NCBI GenBank assembly: GCA_002304505.1
Contig: NCEH01000020.1
Span: 62,001-126,000 of the forward strand
Direction: 5' to 3'
DNA length: 64,000 nt
DNA from: Rhizobiales bacterium 32-66-11
Lineage (GTDB): Bacteria; Pseudomonadota; Alphaproteobacteria; Rhizobiales; Xanthobacteraceae
Below, in pieces: positions 18,187-26,400 of the stretch. A program made the position numbers and the translations under genes. A model generated the notes under the pieces. The model did not search any database. It worked only from the letters and a program-made list of their open reading frames with translations, and had not been told where the DNA came from. Within the stretch, counting starts at the first letter, position 1. Every line of letters begins with the position of its first letter.

Positions 18187-18879
18187 ATGATCGATCCCTT
18201 CCTCGCCGGTCGCCTCAGCTTCACGCCCGCCGCCCCCAGCAAGCCGCCGCTTCCCCCCGGCCGCAATGCATTGGGAATCGCTTCGGAGCGCGACGCCATC
18301 CTGTTCGTGCCCGCCGGGCTTGATCCGGCCCGGCCGGTGCCGCTGGTGGTGCTGTTCCACGGCGGCGGCGGCAGCGCGGAGAAGATTCTTCCGGTGCTGG
18401 AAGCCCAGGCGCAGATGCATTCCTTCCTGCTGCTGGCGCCGCAATCGCAATTTCCCACCTGGGACATCGTGATCGCCGGAAACGGCCCGGACCGCGAGCG
18501 GCTGGACCGGGCGCTGGCCGAGGTGGCGGCGCATTTCACCGTGGACCGTCGCCATCTGGCATTCGCCGGTTTCTCCGACGGGGGCAGCTATGCCCTGTCG
18601 CTGGGCCTGACCAATGGCGACATCGTCAGCCATATCATCGCGTTCTCGGCCGGCTTCATGTCGGTGCATGTGCAGGAGGGCGCGCCGCGGGTGTTCATCG
18701 CGCACGGCCTCCAGGACGAGCAATTGCCCATCGCCACCGCCGGGCGCGCCAATGCCGCCAAGCTCCAGGCGGCGGGCTATGACGTGCAATATGTGGAATT
18801 CAACGGCAACCATTCGGTGCAGCCGCCGATCGTGTTCCTGGCCATGAATTTCTTCCTCGGCGCGGGCGTGGCCGCGTGA
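18187..18879 (+). CDS. Alpha/beta hydrolase, esterase/polyhydroxybutyrate-depolymerase-like
   Basis: This 230-residue hydrolase has the oxyanion-hole segment VPLVVLFHGGGGSAEKIL and the nucleophile elbow FAGFSDGGSYAL (Ser in GFSDG). The acid is in AHGLQDEQLPI and the catalytic His in EFNGNHSVQPP. The order and spacing match the compact phospholipase/carboxylesterase and PHB-depolymerase-like group. No signal peptide is seen, so it is probably cytoplasmic. The substrate is unknown. Confidence 0.8.
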   Translation: MIDPFLAGRLSFTPAAPSKPPLPPGRNALGIASERDAILFVPAGLDPARPVPLVVLFHGGGGSAEKILPVLEAQAQMHSFLLLAPQSQFPTWDIVIAGNGPDRERLDRALAEVAAHFTVDRRHLAFAGFSDGGSYALSLGLTNGDIVSHIIAFSAGFMSVHVQEGAPRVFIAHGLQDEQLPIATAGRANAAKLQAAGYDVQYVEFNGNHSVQPPIVFLAMNFFLGAGVAA

Positions 18880-18906
18880 AATTTGGCCGGGTGAGCGCCT
18901 TCGGCC

Positions 18907-19611
18907 TCAGGGCTTGACGTTCAGGAATTTGATCCGCGCCACCGCCGCGATCAGGGCGGCGGTCAGGCGCGGGGCGAAGCGCTGGTAGCGCCGCGCCTCG
19001 CTGGTGATTTCGTCCGCCACGCTCTGGTTGAAGCGATCATTCATCACGACGCCGCTCACCGGCGCATTGGCGGTGCGCAAGGCGGCGGCGGCGCGGGACA
19101 GCGCGATGCGCGAATCGCGCCCCGGCATGCACAGCACCACGACGCTGTCGCACGCGGCGGCGATGCTCGTTACCGGCACGGCGACGCGTTCGCGCGGTTC
19201 CACGGCGGCGAGATCGAGCACGATGGCGTCGTAGGAGTCCAGCAATTGGTCGAGCATGGCACGGATGGCCGGAGCGCTGCGGAAGGCGAAGCTGGCTTCC
19301 GGCAGGGGCGCGGCGATCAGCGTATCGAAGCCGCGCGTGTCGGTATCGACGAAGGCGAGCAGATCGGGATCGGCGGGGGTCCAGGCGGTGGCCTGCGCCG
19401 GCACGGCTGCGGTGGGGTCCGCAAGGCCGATCAGCAAGGTGCGATTCTGGCGCTGGGACCGCACCGCCAGTGCAACCGCCAGCACCGACACCCCGCTGCC
19501 GCTGTGGACGCTGGTGATCCCGACCGCGCGGGCGCCCTGCCCGAATGTGGAGAGGTAGATCGATTCGACCTCGCGCAGGCTGCGTCCCCTCACCTCATCC
19601 TCCCATCGCAA
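18907..19611 (-). CDS. CpsD/MinD-like P-loop ATPase with degenerate Walker A
   Basis: The 234-residue protein has the fold signature of the cytoplasmic ATPases that partner polysaccharide co-polymerases (CpsD, Wzc kinase domain). The deviant Walker A normally reads GxGKS/T; here it is SVHSGSGVSVLAVALA, with Val41 where the lysine should be. The Walker B aspartate (Asp133 in YDAIVLDLAAVE) is kept. There is no C-terminal tyrosine cluster. It is therefore unlikely to be an active tyrosine kinase and may be a structural or non-hydrolysing partner. Its start overlaps the 3' end of the exporter gene by 17 bases, so it is the last gene of that operon. Confidence 0.78.
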   Translation of the reverse strand: MRWEDEVRGRSLREVESIYLSTFGQGARAVGITSVHSGSGVSVLAVALAVRSQRQNRTLLIGLADPTAAVPAQATAWTPADPDLLAFVDTDTRGFDTLIAAPLPEASFAFRSAPAIRAMLDQLLDSYDAIVLDLAAVEPRERVAVPVTSIAAACDSVVVLCMPGRDSRIALSRAAAALRTANAPVSGVVMNDRFNQSVADEITSEARRYQRFAPRLTAALIAAVARIKFLNVKP

Positions 19612-21757
19612 GAATGAGCGAGATCACCGGCAGGATATTGCGCATGGCGTCGACGAAGATCTTCCATTCGCTCTGGGCGGAACTGGGCACATAGACGGTG
19701 TCGCCCGGCCCCACCACCGGCAGCACCGAGATGTCGCCCGTGCGCGCGAATTCCACGAGGTCGAACACCCGCGCCTGCTCCCGGCAGCAGCCGAGATTCA
19801 CCACCACGATGCGCTGCTGATAGGCGTCCGTGGTCGGCCCGCCGGCCTCGGCGAGGAGGTCCAGCAGCGTCATGTTGGCGGCGAAGCGATAGCGTCCGGG
19901 CTTGCCCACGGCGCCCAGCACCCGCACCGTGCTTTCGGCGGGATCGTCGAACCATTCCTTATTGGTGCGGTCGGGCACGAAGATCACGTCGCCGGTGCGC
20001 ACCCGGGGCAGCAGTTTTTCGTCCCCGGTGGCGAAATATTGCGCCAGATTGACCTTGGTGACCTTCGAGCCCGGCTGGTTGCGATGCGACACCCGCACGT
20101 TGCGCAGGTCGGCATTGGAGGTGGGGCCGTTGGCGGCGGTGAGGATGTCCATGAAGGTCATGCTCTTGTTGAACGCATAGCGCCCGGGCGCGCCCACCTG
20201 GCCCATCACATAGATCGCGTCTTCCTTGGCCAGCTGGACCCACTTCGCCTTGTTGTCCACCGGCGAATCCGGCAGCGACGGCACGCGGATCACGTCGCCG
20301 GCCTCGATCTTCGGCAGGTCCGATATCTTCCCGCCGGTGGTGATGAAGGCGCCGAGGTCGAAGCTGATCGCCTTGCCGCCCTGGCGCGCCTTCAGGATCT
20401 GCAAATGGGCGATATCGCCGTTCTGGGTCGGGCCGCCGGCTTCGCCCAGCAGATCCAGCAAGGTCATCTCGTCGGACCATTCGTAGCGGCCGGTCCGCTG
20501 CACGGCGCCTATCACCTCCACCGCGCGACTGGGCGGGATCTTCAGCCAGGACGGGCGGTCCGAGGCCTCGATCTTCTCCGGCACGAACACCGCGTCGCCC
20601 GGCAGGATTTCCGGTAGGGGTTTCTTGTCGCCCTCGGTATAGGCGAACAGGTTGAATTGCTGGACGCTGCCGTCGGCCTTCAAGATCTTGACCCGCGTCG
20701 TGTCGGCGAAGCGGGTCGGGCCACCGGCATTGGCGAGGATTTCCACCAGCCGCGCATCGGGCGGGGCCTCGAGCGAACCGGGCCGGGCCACCTCGCCGAT
20801 CACATAGACGGTGCGCACCGAACGGCGGATTTCGTCTTCTTGCTTGGGAATGAAGATGGTCGCGCCGGGCTTCAGCGGCGGCATCAGTTTCGCGTCGCCG
20901 GTATCGAGATATTTGCGCAGATTGAAGATCTTGGGTTCGCCGCCGTCGATCACCCGCACCTGGTCGATGGAGGAGAAGCGGGTGACGCCGCCGGCGCGCA
21001 TGATCATGTCCACCACGCTGAGCCCCTCCTTATAGGCGAAGGAGCCGGCGCGGCTGACCTCGCCGAACACCTTCACGGCGGAGGGGGATTCGGCGGCGTC
21101 GCCCTGCTCTGTGAGGGTGCGGCTGTCGAAATTGATCTGCACATTGCCGGTGGCGGGCGAGGCCGGCACGAAGATGATGTCGAGCGGCTGCAATTGCGGC
21201 AGCAGGCTCGTGTCGCCGGTGTCGAGATAGCGCTTGTAGTTGAACACGGTGGTGCGGGTGCCCCGGCGCACCTGGAGGCGGTCGAGCTGGGCGCCCTGGA
21301 GCAGCCCGCCGGCCGCGCCGATGGCCTGCTGCACGTTGGAATCCCCCGGCAGGTCCACTTCGCCGGGCTTGTCCACATAGCCGAGCACGGTGATGTAGAG
21401 CCGCCGGTCCTTGAGCGTCACCGCGAGGCGGTCGAGGTCGCGATAGGCCCGCGCCAGGGCGTTGCGGATCAGGGTCGAGGCTTCCGCCAGCGTGCGGCCC
21501 GCGACATCCACGGCGCCCACTTCCGGCAGCGCCACGCGGCCGCGCCGATCCACGTTCAGATCCTTGTTGAGCGCGGGTTCGCCGGGCAGGGCGATGGCGA
21601 GCACGTCGCCGATCCGCAACCGAACCTCCTCGCCCGTGCCCGCGGACTGGGCGCGCGCCGGCCCGCACAGGCCCAGCGCGAGCGCGATCAGCGCGGCGCA
21701 GACCCAGGCGAGGGCCAGGGCACCAGAACCGGCAAAGGGCGCGCAGGGGCGTTGCAT
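19595..21757 (-). CDS. Polysaccharide export protein with six SLBB repeats (Wza/Poly_export family)
   Basis: The 720-residue secreted protein has a signal peptide (about residues 10-40, ending ARAQ) and a Poly_export domain (RLRIGDVLAIALPGEPALNK, then VALPEVGAVDVAG). Six successive SLBB modules of about 85-95 residues follow. Each carries a G-x-V/Y-x-x-x-G strand, an AGG- or NGPT-type turn, a TGD-type strand and a PGDxIFVP-like end. The C-terminus VDAMRNILPVISLILAMGG is hydrophobic, like the outer-membrane or capping helix of exporters. Wza has far fewer such repeats and is about half as long. No lipobox is seen. It probably forms the outer-membrane exit channel. The ATG at 21757 lies one base after the lipoprotein stop. 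Confidence 0.88.
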   Translation of the reverse strand: MQRPCAPFAGSGALALAWVCAALIALALGLCGPARAQSAGTGEEVRLRIGDVLAIALPGEPALNKDLNVDRRGRVALPEVGAVDVAGRTLAEASTLIRNALARAYRDLDRLAVTLKDRRLYITVLGYVDKPGEVDLPGDSNVQQAIGAAGGLLQGAQLDRLQVRRGTRTTVFNYKRYLDTGDTSLLPQLQPLDIIFVPASPATGNVQINFDSRTLTEQGDAAESPSAVKVFGEVSRAGSFAYKEGLSVVDMIMRAGGVTRFSSIDQVRVIDGGEPKIFNLRKYLDTGDAKLMPPLKPGATIFIPKQEDEIRRSVRTVYVIGEVARPGSLEAPPDARLVEILANAGGPTRFADTTRVKILKADGSVQQFNLFAYTEGDKKPLPEILPGDAVFVPEKIEASDRPSWLKIPPSRAVEVIGAVQRTGRYEWSDEMTLLDLLGEAGGPTQNGDIAHLQILKARQGGKAISFDLGAFITTGGKISDLPKIEAGDVIRVPSLPDSPVDNKAKWVQLAKEDAIYVMGQVGAPGRYAFNKSMTFMDILTAANGPTSNADLRNVRVSHRNQPGSKVTKVNLAQYFATGDEKLLPRVRTGDVIFVPDRTNKEWFDDPAESTVRVLGAVGKPGRYRFAANMTLLDLLAEAGGPTTDAYQQRIVVVNLGCCREQARVFDLVEFARTGDISVLPVVGPGDTVYVPSSAQSEWKIFVDAMRNILPVISLILAMGG

Positions 21758-21758
21758 G

Positions 21759-22121
21759 TCACGGCGCCCGCTCGCCTTTTGGCCGCGCGAGAGCGTGCTC
21801 GATCTGGTCGAGCTTGCGCTTGAGGCGGGCCATCTGGATTTCCGCATCCTCCGGCAGGCCGCCTTCCGAGAGCCGGCGCAGGGTGATCAGCATCATTTCC
21901 GCGTCGGCATAGTCCGCCGCCGCGTAAGTGCGCGCGTTGCGCTCGGTCAGCACCATCAGCCGCCGTTGCAACGCGTCGATCCGCGGGTCCTCGGATGGGC
22001 GACGTTCCGCCATGCCCCCGGCCCCCTTGGGGGGCCACGGCACATGGCTGACCGTGTCGCAGGCCGACGTGAAGAGGCCAGCGACGATCACAAGCACGAT
22101 AGGATCGTGCGCGATCCTCAT
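21759..22121 (-). CDS. Small putative lipoprotein in the polysaccharide operon
   Basis: I do not recognise a family for this 120-residue protein. It begins MRIAHDPIVLVIVAGLFTSAC, a short hydrophobic signal with a lipobox-like FTSAC, so it is probably a lipoprotein. The mature part has a Pro-rich linker and a helical, charged segment (IDALQRRLMVLTERNARTYA and AEIQMARLKRKLDQIEHAL) that could form a coiled coil. It overlaps the STAS gene by four bases and ends one base before the exporter start, so all three are translationally coupled. An accessory role at the outer membrane exporter is a context inference. Confidence 0.68.
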   Translation of the reverse strand: MRIAHDPIVLVIVAGLFTSACDTVSHVPWPPKGAGGMAERRPSEDPRIDALQRRLMVLTERNARTYAAADYADAEMMLITLRRLSEGGLPEDAEIQMARLKRKLDQIEHALARPKGERAP

Positions 22122-22399
22122 GAGGGGCAGCTCTCTTCCGTCAGGTCGGCGAGCCGTAGGTGGTTGATGAGGCGCCGGGGCTGGCCGCTCGCGCCCCGCA
22201 GGCGCAGCGTGCGGCCGGCGATGCGCAGGCGCTTGTAGAGATAGACGATGCCGCCGATGCCCGAGGAATCGATGAATTCCACCGCGCTCAGATCCAGCGT
22301 GACGTCGTCGGTCGCCGTTCCGAGCTCCTCGAACACAGGCTTGAGCTTAGCCATGGACGCTGCGTCCATGTCCTCGACGATCTGAACCAACTTTGACAT
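22118..22399 (-). CDS. STAS domain protein (anti-sigma factor antagonist-like)
   Basis: The 93-residue protein is a single STAS domain. It carries VTLDLSAVEFIDSSGIGGIVYLY, where the DSSG motif (residues 44-47) holds the serine that partner kinases phosphorylate in SpoIIAA-type proteins. It heads the operon for polysaccharide export and is divergent from the glycosyltransferase operon. Such a domain implies control by a serine kinase/phosphatase partner-switch, but no HATPase-type kinase or PP2C gene is nearby. The ATG at 22399 is chosen because the upstream extension lacks similarity to STAS domains. Confidence 0.85.
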   Translation of the reverse strand: MSKLVQIVEDMDAASMAKLKPVFEELGTATDDVTLDLSAVEFIDSSGIGGIVYLYKRLRIAGRTLRLRGASGQPRRLINHLRLADLTEESCPS

Positions 22400-22583
22400 T
22401 GATTGCCCACCCGGTTGGTCTTCCACGGTACCACGACCGCCCGTTTCGCCGTGCCGGTGGCGCAAGCGCATACCGTCCCCTGCCGTGCGAATCGAGCATG
22501 TTGTGTCGCAGCATCGGTCCCTCGCAACAAGGAACAATTTACCTTAATGAGTGGTGAACAATGGGCCGACGGCAGGGGGATTC

Positions 22584-23657
22584 GTGTCCGCTGGACTGGT
22601 GCAGATCGTTCAACGTCTTGCCCCGGGTGGTATCGAGGTATTGGCCTTGGAACTGGCGTGCCGTTTACCTGGGACCAACCCCATCTTTAGCCTGGATGGC
22701 GACACGCAGAGCCTGGTCGGCGCCTGGTCCGCTTTGGCGCAGGCGGGGCCGGTGGAAGGGCTCGCCAAGGCGCCCGGCCTGCGCCCCGGCCTCGTGGTTT
22801 CGCTCGCCGCGCGCCTGAGGGCGCTGAAGCCGCGGGCGGTCCTGGTGCACCATATCGGCCCGCTGCTCTATGGCGGCCTTGCCGCGCGGCTGGCGGGGGT
22901 GCCGGTGCTTGCCTATGTGGAGCACGATTCCTGGCATTATGATGCGCCGCGCCAGCGCACCCTCACCGCCGCGCTCGCACGCATCGTGCGGCCGCAGGTG
23001 GTGGCGGTGTCGCAGGCCGTGGCCGAGGTGTCGCGCACCGTCATGCCCGGCGCCCCGGTACGAGTGATCGCCAATGCCGTGGACACCGAGCGCTTTCGGC
23101 CCGCGCCCCGGGCCGCGGCGCGGGCTGCGCTTGGACTTCCGGCCGAGGGGCCGCTCATCGGGGCGGCGGGCCGGCTGGAGCCGGTGAAGGGGCATGACGT
23201 GCTGCTGCGCGCCATGGTGGAGGTGCCGCACGCCCGGCTGGCACTGATCGGCGAGGGCAGCGCGCGCGACACCCTGCGCCGCCTCGCGGACCAGCTCGGC
23301 CTCGCCGAACGCGTTCATTTCCTCGGGCACCGTGGCGACATGCCGCAGGTTCTCCCCGCCCTCGATTTGTTCTGCCTGCCCTCCCGCAACGAGGGCCTGC
23401 CCCTATCGGTGATCGAGGCGCAGGCCTGCGACATACCGGTGGTGGCGAGCGATGTCGGCTCGCTGCGCGAGGCGGTGTGCCCGGCCTCGGGCCGGCTGGT
23501 GCCGCCGGAAGATCCCCCGGCGCTTGCCGCCGCCATCCGGGCCTCGCTTGCCGCCCCTGCATCGGTCGCGCCGCGCGCTTTCGTGTGCGCCCGCTTCTCG
23601 TGGGACCGGATGCTGGACGCCTATCGCGATCTCATGGCGGGGCGCCCGCCATGCTGA
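22584..23657 (+). CDS. Glycosyltransferase family 4
   Basis: This 357-residue GT-B glycosyltransferase has the retaining GT4 signatures IGAAGRLEPVKGHDVLLRAM and EGLPLSVIEAQACDIPVVAS, with the EX7E motif. The N-terminal LVQIVQRLAPGGIEVLALEL is the acceptor-side glycine loop. It would add a sugar to a lipid-linked intermediate. The GTG at 22584 is preceded by an AGGGGG ribosome-binding site; another in-frame GTG at 22551 lacks one. It is the first gene of the right arm of the polysaccharide locus and overlaps the next gene by seven bases. Confidence 0.9.
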   Translation: MSAGLVQIVQRLAPGGIEVLALELACRLPGTNPIFSLDGDTQSLVGAWSALAQAGPVEGLAKAPGLRPGLVVSLAARLRALKPRAVLVHHIGPLLYGGLAARLAGVPVLAYVEHDSWHYDAPRQRTLTAALARIVRPQVVAVSQAVAEVSRTVMPGAPVRVIANAVDTERFRPAPRAAARAALGLPAEGPLIGAAGRLEPVKGHDVLLRAMVEVPHARLALIGEGSARDTLRRLADQLGLAERVHFLGHRGDMPQVLPALDLFCLPSRNEGLPLSVIEAQACDIPVVASDVGSLREAVCPASGRLVPPEDPPALAAAIRASLAAPASVAPRAFVCARFSWDRMLDAYRDLMAGRPPC

Positions 23658-24823
23658 TGCTGCAGATCCTGTTCTGGGCGAGCGTCGCGGCCGTGGTCTA
23701 TCATCATGCCCTCTATCCCGTGGCGCTGCGCCTGCTGGCGCGCCTGCGCCCGGCGCTGCCCGTTCCGCCGGTCCCCGACGCCGCCACGCTGCCCGTCGTC
23801 ACGCTCGTCATCCCGGCCTATCAGGAGGCCGCCTTCATCGCGCTCAAGCTGCGCGACTGCGCGCGCCTCGCCTATCCGCGCGACCGCCTGCATGTGATCG
23901 TCGCCTGCGACGGCTGTACCGACGGCACGGGCGACCTTGCCCGCGCCGCGCTGGCCTCGCCCGACTGCGCCGGCCTGAGCGCGGAGGTGCGCGCCTTTCC
24001 GGTCAATCGCGGCAAGGTCGCGGTGCTGAACGAGGTGATCGCGTCGATCCCCGGCGGCATCGTGGCGTTGTCCGATGCCTCGGCCACCCTCTCCGCCGAT
24101 GCCCTGATGCGCGCCGCCGCGCATTTCTCGCGGCCCGAGGTGGGGGTGGTGGCGGGCACTTATGCCCTGAAAGAGGCGGGCAGCGCCGGGGAGGCGGGTT
24201 ATTGGGCCTATCAGACCGCCATCAAGGCCGACGAGGCCGCGCTCAGCGCGCCGTTCGGCGTGCATGGCGCCTTCTATCTGTTCCGCCGGGAACTGTGGGC
24301 GCCCTTGCCGGGGGACACCATCAATGATGACGTGGTGCTGCCCATGGCCATCGTGGCCGGCGGCGCGCGGGCGATCTATGATGTGAAGATCATCGCCACC
24401 GAAGAGGAACGCAGCCGGCGCAGCCAGGAATTCCGGCGTCGGGTGCGCATTTCCTCGGGCAATGTCCAGCAGGCGGTGCGCCTGTGGCGGCTCGCGGACC
24501 CGCGCCGTCCTGGCCTTGCCTTCGTGTTCCTGTCGGGCAAGGCGCTGCGGGCGCTGGTGCCCGTGCTGCTGGTGGTGGCTTTCCTCAGCAATCTGGCGCT
24601 CGCCTTCGCGGGCATTGCGCTGTACCAGCTGCTGCTTGCCGGCCAGGTCGCCTTCTATCTGCTGGCGGGCGTCGCCATGACGCATCGCGGCAATCTTCCC
24701 CGCGCGGCGCGTTTCGCGGCCTATTTCGTGGAAGGGCATGCGGCGGGGCTGGTGGGGGGGATGCGCCAGATCGCCGGGCGGGACAAGGGACGCTGGCATC
24801 GGGCCGGGGGAGCGCAGCCGTGA
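23651..24823 (+). CDS. Membrane glycosyltransferase family 2
   Basis: This 390-residue protein has one N-terminal membrane helix (MLQILFWASVAAVVYHHALY) and a GT-A domain with LPVVTLVIPAYQEAAFIALK, VIVACDGCTDGTGD and SDASATLSADAL. A processive-type region contains GDTINDDVVLPM. About three hydrophobic helices lie after residue 300 (VPVLLVVAFLSNLALAFAGI and the next). The arrangement resembles synthases that polymerise or extend a polysaccharide across the inner membrane, although a clear QxxRW motif is not seen (RRRVRISSGNVQQA occupies that place). It lies between the GT4 and the sugar transferase genes. Confidence 0.88.
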   Translation: MLMLQILFWASVAAVVYHHALYPVALRLLARLRPALPVPPVPDAATLPVVTLVIPAYQEAAFIALKLRDCARLAYPRDRLHVIVACDGCTDGTGDLARAALASPDCAGLSAEVRAFPVNRGKVAVLNEVIASIPGGIVALSDASATLSADALMRAAAHFSRPEVGVVAGTYALKEAGSAGEAGYWAYQTAIKADEAALSAPFGVHGAFYLFRRELWAPLPGDTINDDVVLPMAIVAGGARAIYDVKIIATEEERSRRSQEFRRRVRISSGNVQQAVRLWRLADPRRPGLAFVFLSGKALRALVPVLLVVAFLSNLALAFAGIALYQLLLAGQVAFYLLAGVAMTHRGNLPRAARFAAYFVEGHAAGLVGGMRQIAGRDKGRWHRAGGAQP

Positions 24824-25464
24824 CTTTCGACGAGGATTTCACCCATCCCATGGTGCGCCTGGGAAAGCGCGCGTTCGATATCGCCGTGGGCCTGGTCGCG
24901 ACGGCGGTGCTCGCGCTGGTGTTCCTGCCGGTGGCGCTGGCGATAAAGCTCACCTCGCGCGGCCCGGTGCTCTATCGCCAGCTGCGCGTGGGCCAGGCGA
25001 CGCCCACCCAAACGCGCCTGTTCTATCTCTACAAGTTCCGCACCATGTATGTGGATGCGGAAGCGCGCACCGGCGCGGTCTGGGCCACCGTCAACGATCC
25101 GCGCGTGACGCCGGTTGGCCGCTTCATGCGCAAGACCCGCATCGACGAGCTTCCGCAGGCGCTGAACGTGCTGAAGGGCGAGATGTCGATCGTCGGCCCG
25201 CGTCCCGAGCGCCCGGCCTTCTTCGCCAAGCTGGAAACCGAGATCCCCTTCTATACCGAGCGCACCTTCGGCCTGAAGCCGGGCATTACCGGCCTTGCCC
25301 AGGTGAACCAGGGCTATGACGCCTCCATCGAGGACGTGCGCTCCAAGGTGTCGTATGACCATGCCTATGCCATGCGGCTGCTGGACCCGCTGGACTGGTT
25401 CAAGACCGACCTCTGGATCATCCTGCGCACCGCCTCCACCATGGTGCTGGGCAAGGGCCAATAG
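24820..25464 (+). CDS. Polyprenyl-phosphate sugar-1-phosphate transferase
   Basis: The enzyme transfers a sugar-1-phosphate from a UDP-sugar to undecaprenyl phosphate, the priming step for polysaccharide assembly. The 214-residue protein has one membrane segment ([20 protein letters not shown]). The catalytic region carries [48 protein letters not shown] and [15 protein letters not shown], the core PglC/WbaP C-terminal module. The start is GTG at 24820, overlapping the previous stop (GTGA). It is the short form without the WbaP N-terminal membrane domain. Confidence 0.93.
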   Translation: MTFDEDFTHPMVRLGKRAFDIAVGLVATAVLALVFLPVALAIKLTSRGPVLYRQLRVGQATPTQTRLFYLYKFRTMYVDAEARTGAVWATVNDPRVTPVGRFMRKTRIDELPQALNVLKGEMSIVGPRPERPAFFAKLETEIPFYTERTFGLKPGITGLAQVNQGYDASIEDVRSKVSYDHAYAMRLLDPLDWFKTDLWIILRTASTMVLGKGQ

Positions 25465-25524
25465 GCCCGGCGCAACATAGCTTTTGATCTTGGCGCGTTC
25501 TGGGGGTAGAGGATCAGCCCGATT

Positions 25525-26385
25525 GTGAGCCCCATGAATTCCTCAGCGCCCCCTCCCGTTCTCGCCGACCTGCGCGCCGAGATCGACCGCATCGACGAGA
25601 CCATGCACCGCCTCCTGATGGAGCGCGGCGAGATCATCGATCGCCTCGTCGCGGTGAAGCGCAGCCAGAGCGAGGGCTCGGCCTTCCGCCCGGCCCGCGA
25701 GGCCGCCATGATGCGCCGCCTCGTGGACCGGCACGCCGGCCTGCTGCCGCTCGATACCGTCGAGAGCATCTGGCGCGTCATCATCTCCACCTTCACCTAT
25801 GTCCAGGCGCCCTATGCGGTGCATGCCGATCTTTCGGTGGGCGAGCCGCAGATGCGCGACAGCGCACGATTCCATTTCGGCTTCACGACCCCGTTCTTGA
25901 CCCATATGGGGCCGCGCGGCGTGATTGAATCGGTGGTGGCGTCCAAGGGCGACCTCGGCCTGCTGCCGGCCTCCGCCCTCTCCGGCGGGGATGCCTGGTG
26001 GACCGCGCTCGAAGGCGACCACGCGCCGAAGATCATCGCGCGCCTGCCGTTCGTGGAGCGGGCGGACCATCCCGCCGGCTTGCCGGTGTTCGTGGTCTCC
26101 CATCCCATCAATGATGCCGCCGTGACCGAGGTGGAGACCTGGAGCCTGCACCTGTCGGGCTGGAACGCACGGGCCGCCGGCGCGCTGGGCGGGCAGGGCG
26201 ACATGCTGGTCGCCGCCGATCGCGCACCCGGACAGGCCGCCGTGCTGCTGAGCGTGCCCGCCGGCACCCGCGATGCGGCCCTGGACGCCCTGCGGCAGGC
26301 CGGCGCTCAGGTCGGCTCCGTCCTCCCCGTGGGCAGCCACGCCGCCCCCTATCGTCTCGGCGCGGACGGCACCCGCCGTTCGTGA
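25525..26385 (+). CDS. Chorismate mutase (AroQ-type) with a long C-terminal domain
   Basis: The first ~90 residues form an AroQ-type chorismate mutase domain (LADLRAEIDRIDETMHRLLM, then ERGEIIDRLVAVKR). This converts chorismate to prephenate for Phe and Tyr synthesis. The remaining ~190 residues have a periplasmic-binding-like, prephenate-dehydratase-like appearance and end with an ACT-like segment (AAVLLSVPAGTRDAALDALR). The TRF motif of active prephenate dehydratases is not visible, so dehydratase activity is doubtful. The GTG at 25525 or ATG at 25534 could be the start. It heads an operon with hisC and tyrC, 15 bases before hisC. Confidence 0.85.
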   Translation: MSPMNSSAPPPVLADLRAEIDRIDETMHRLLMERGEIIDRLVAVKRSQSEGSAFRPAREAAMMRRLVDRHAGLLPLDTVESIWRVIISTFTYVQAPYAVHADLSVGEPQMRDSARFHFGFTTPFLTHMGPRGVIESVVASKGDLGLLPASALSGGDAWWTALEGDHAPKIIARLPFVERADHPAGLPVFVVSHPINDAAVTEVETWSLHLSGWNARAAGALGGQGDMLVAADRAPGQAAVLLSVPAGTRDAALDALRQAGAQVGSVLPVGSHAAPYRLGADGTRRS

Positions 26386-26400
26386 CCTGTGGAGTTGAGT

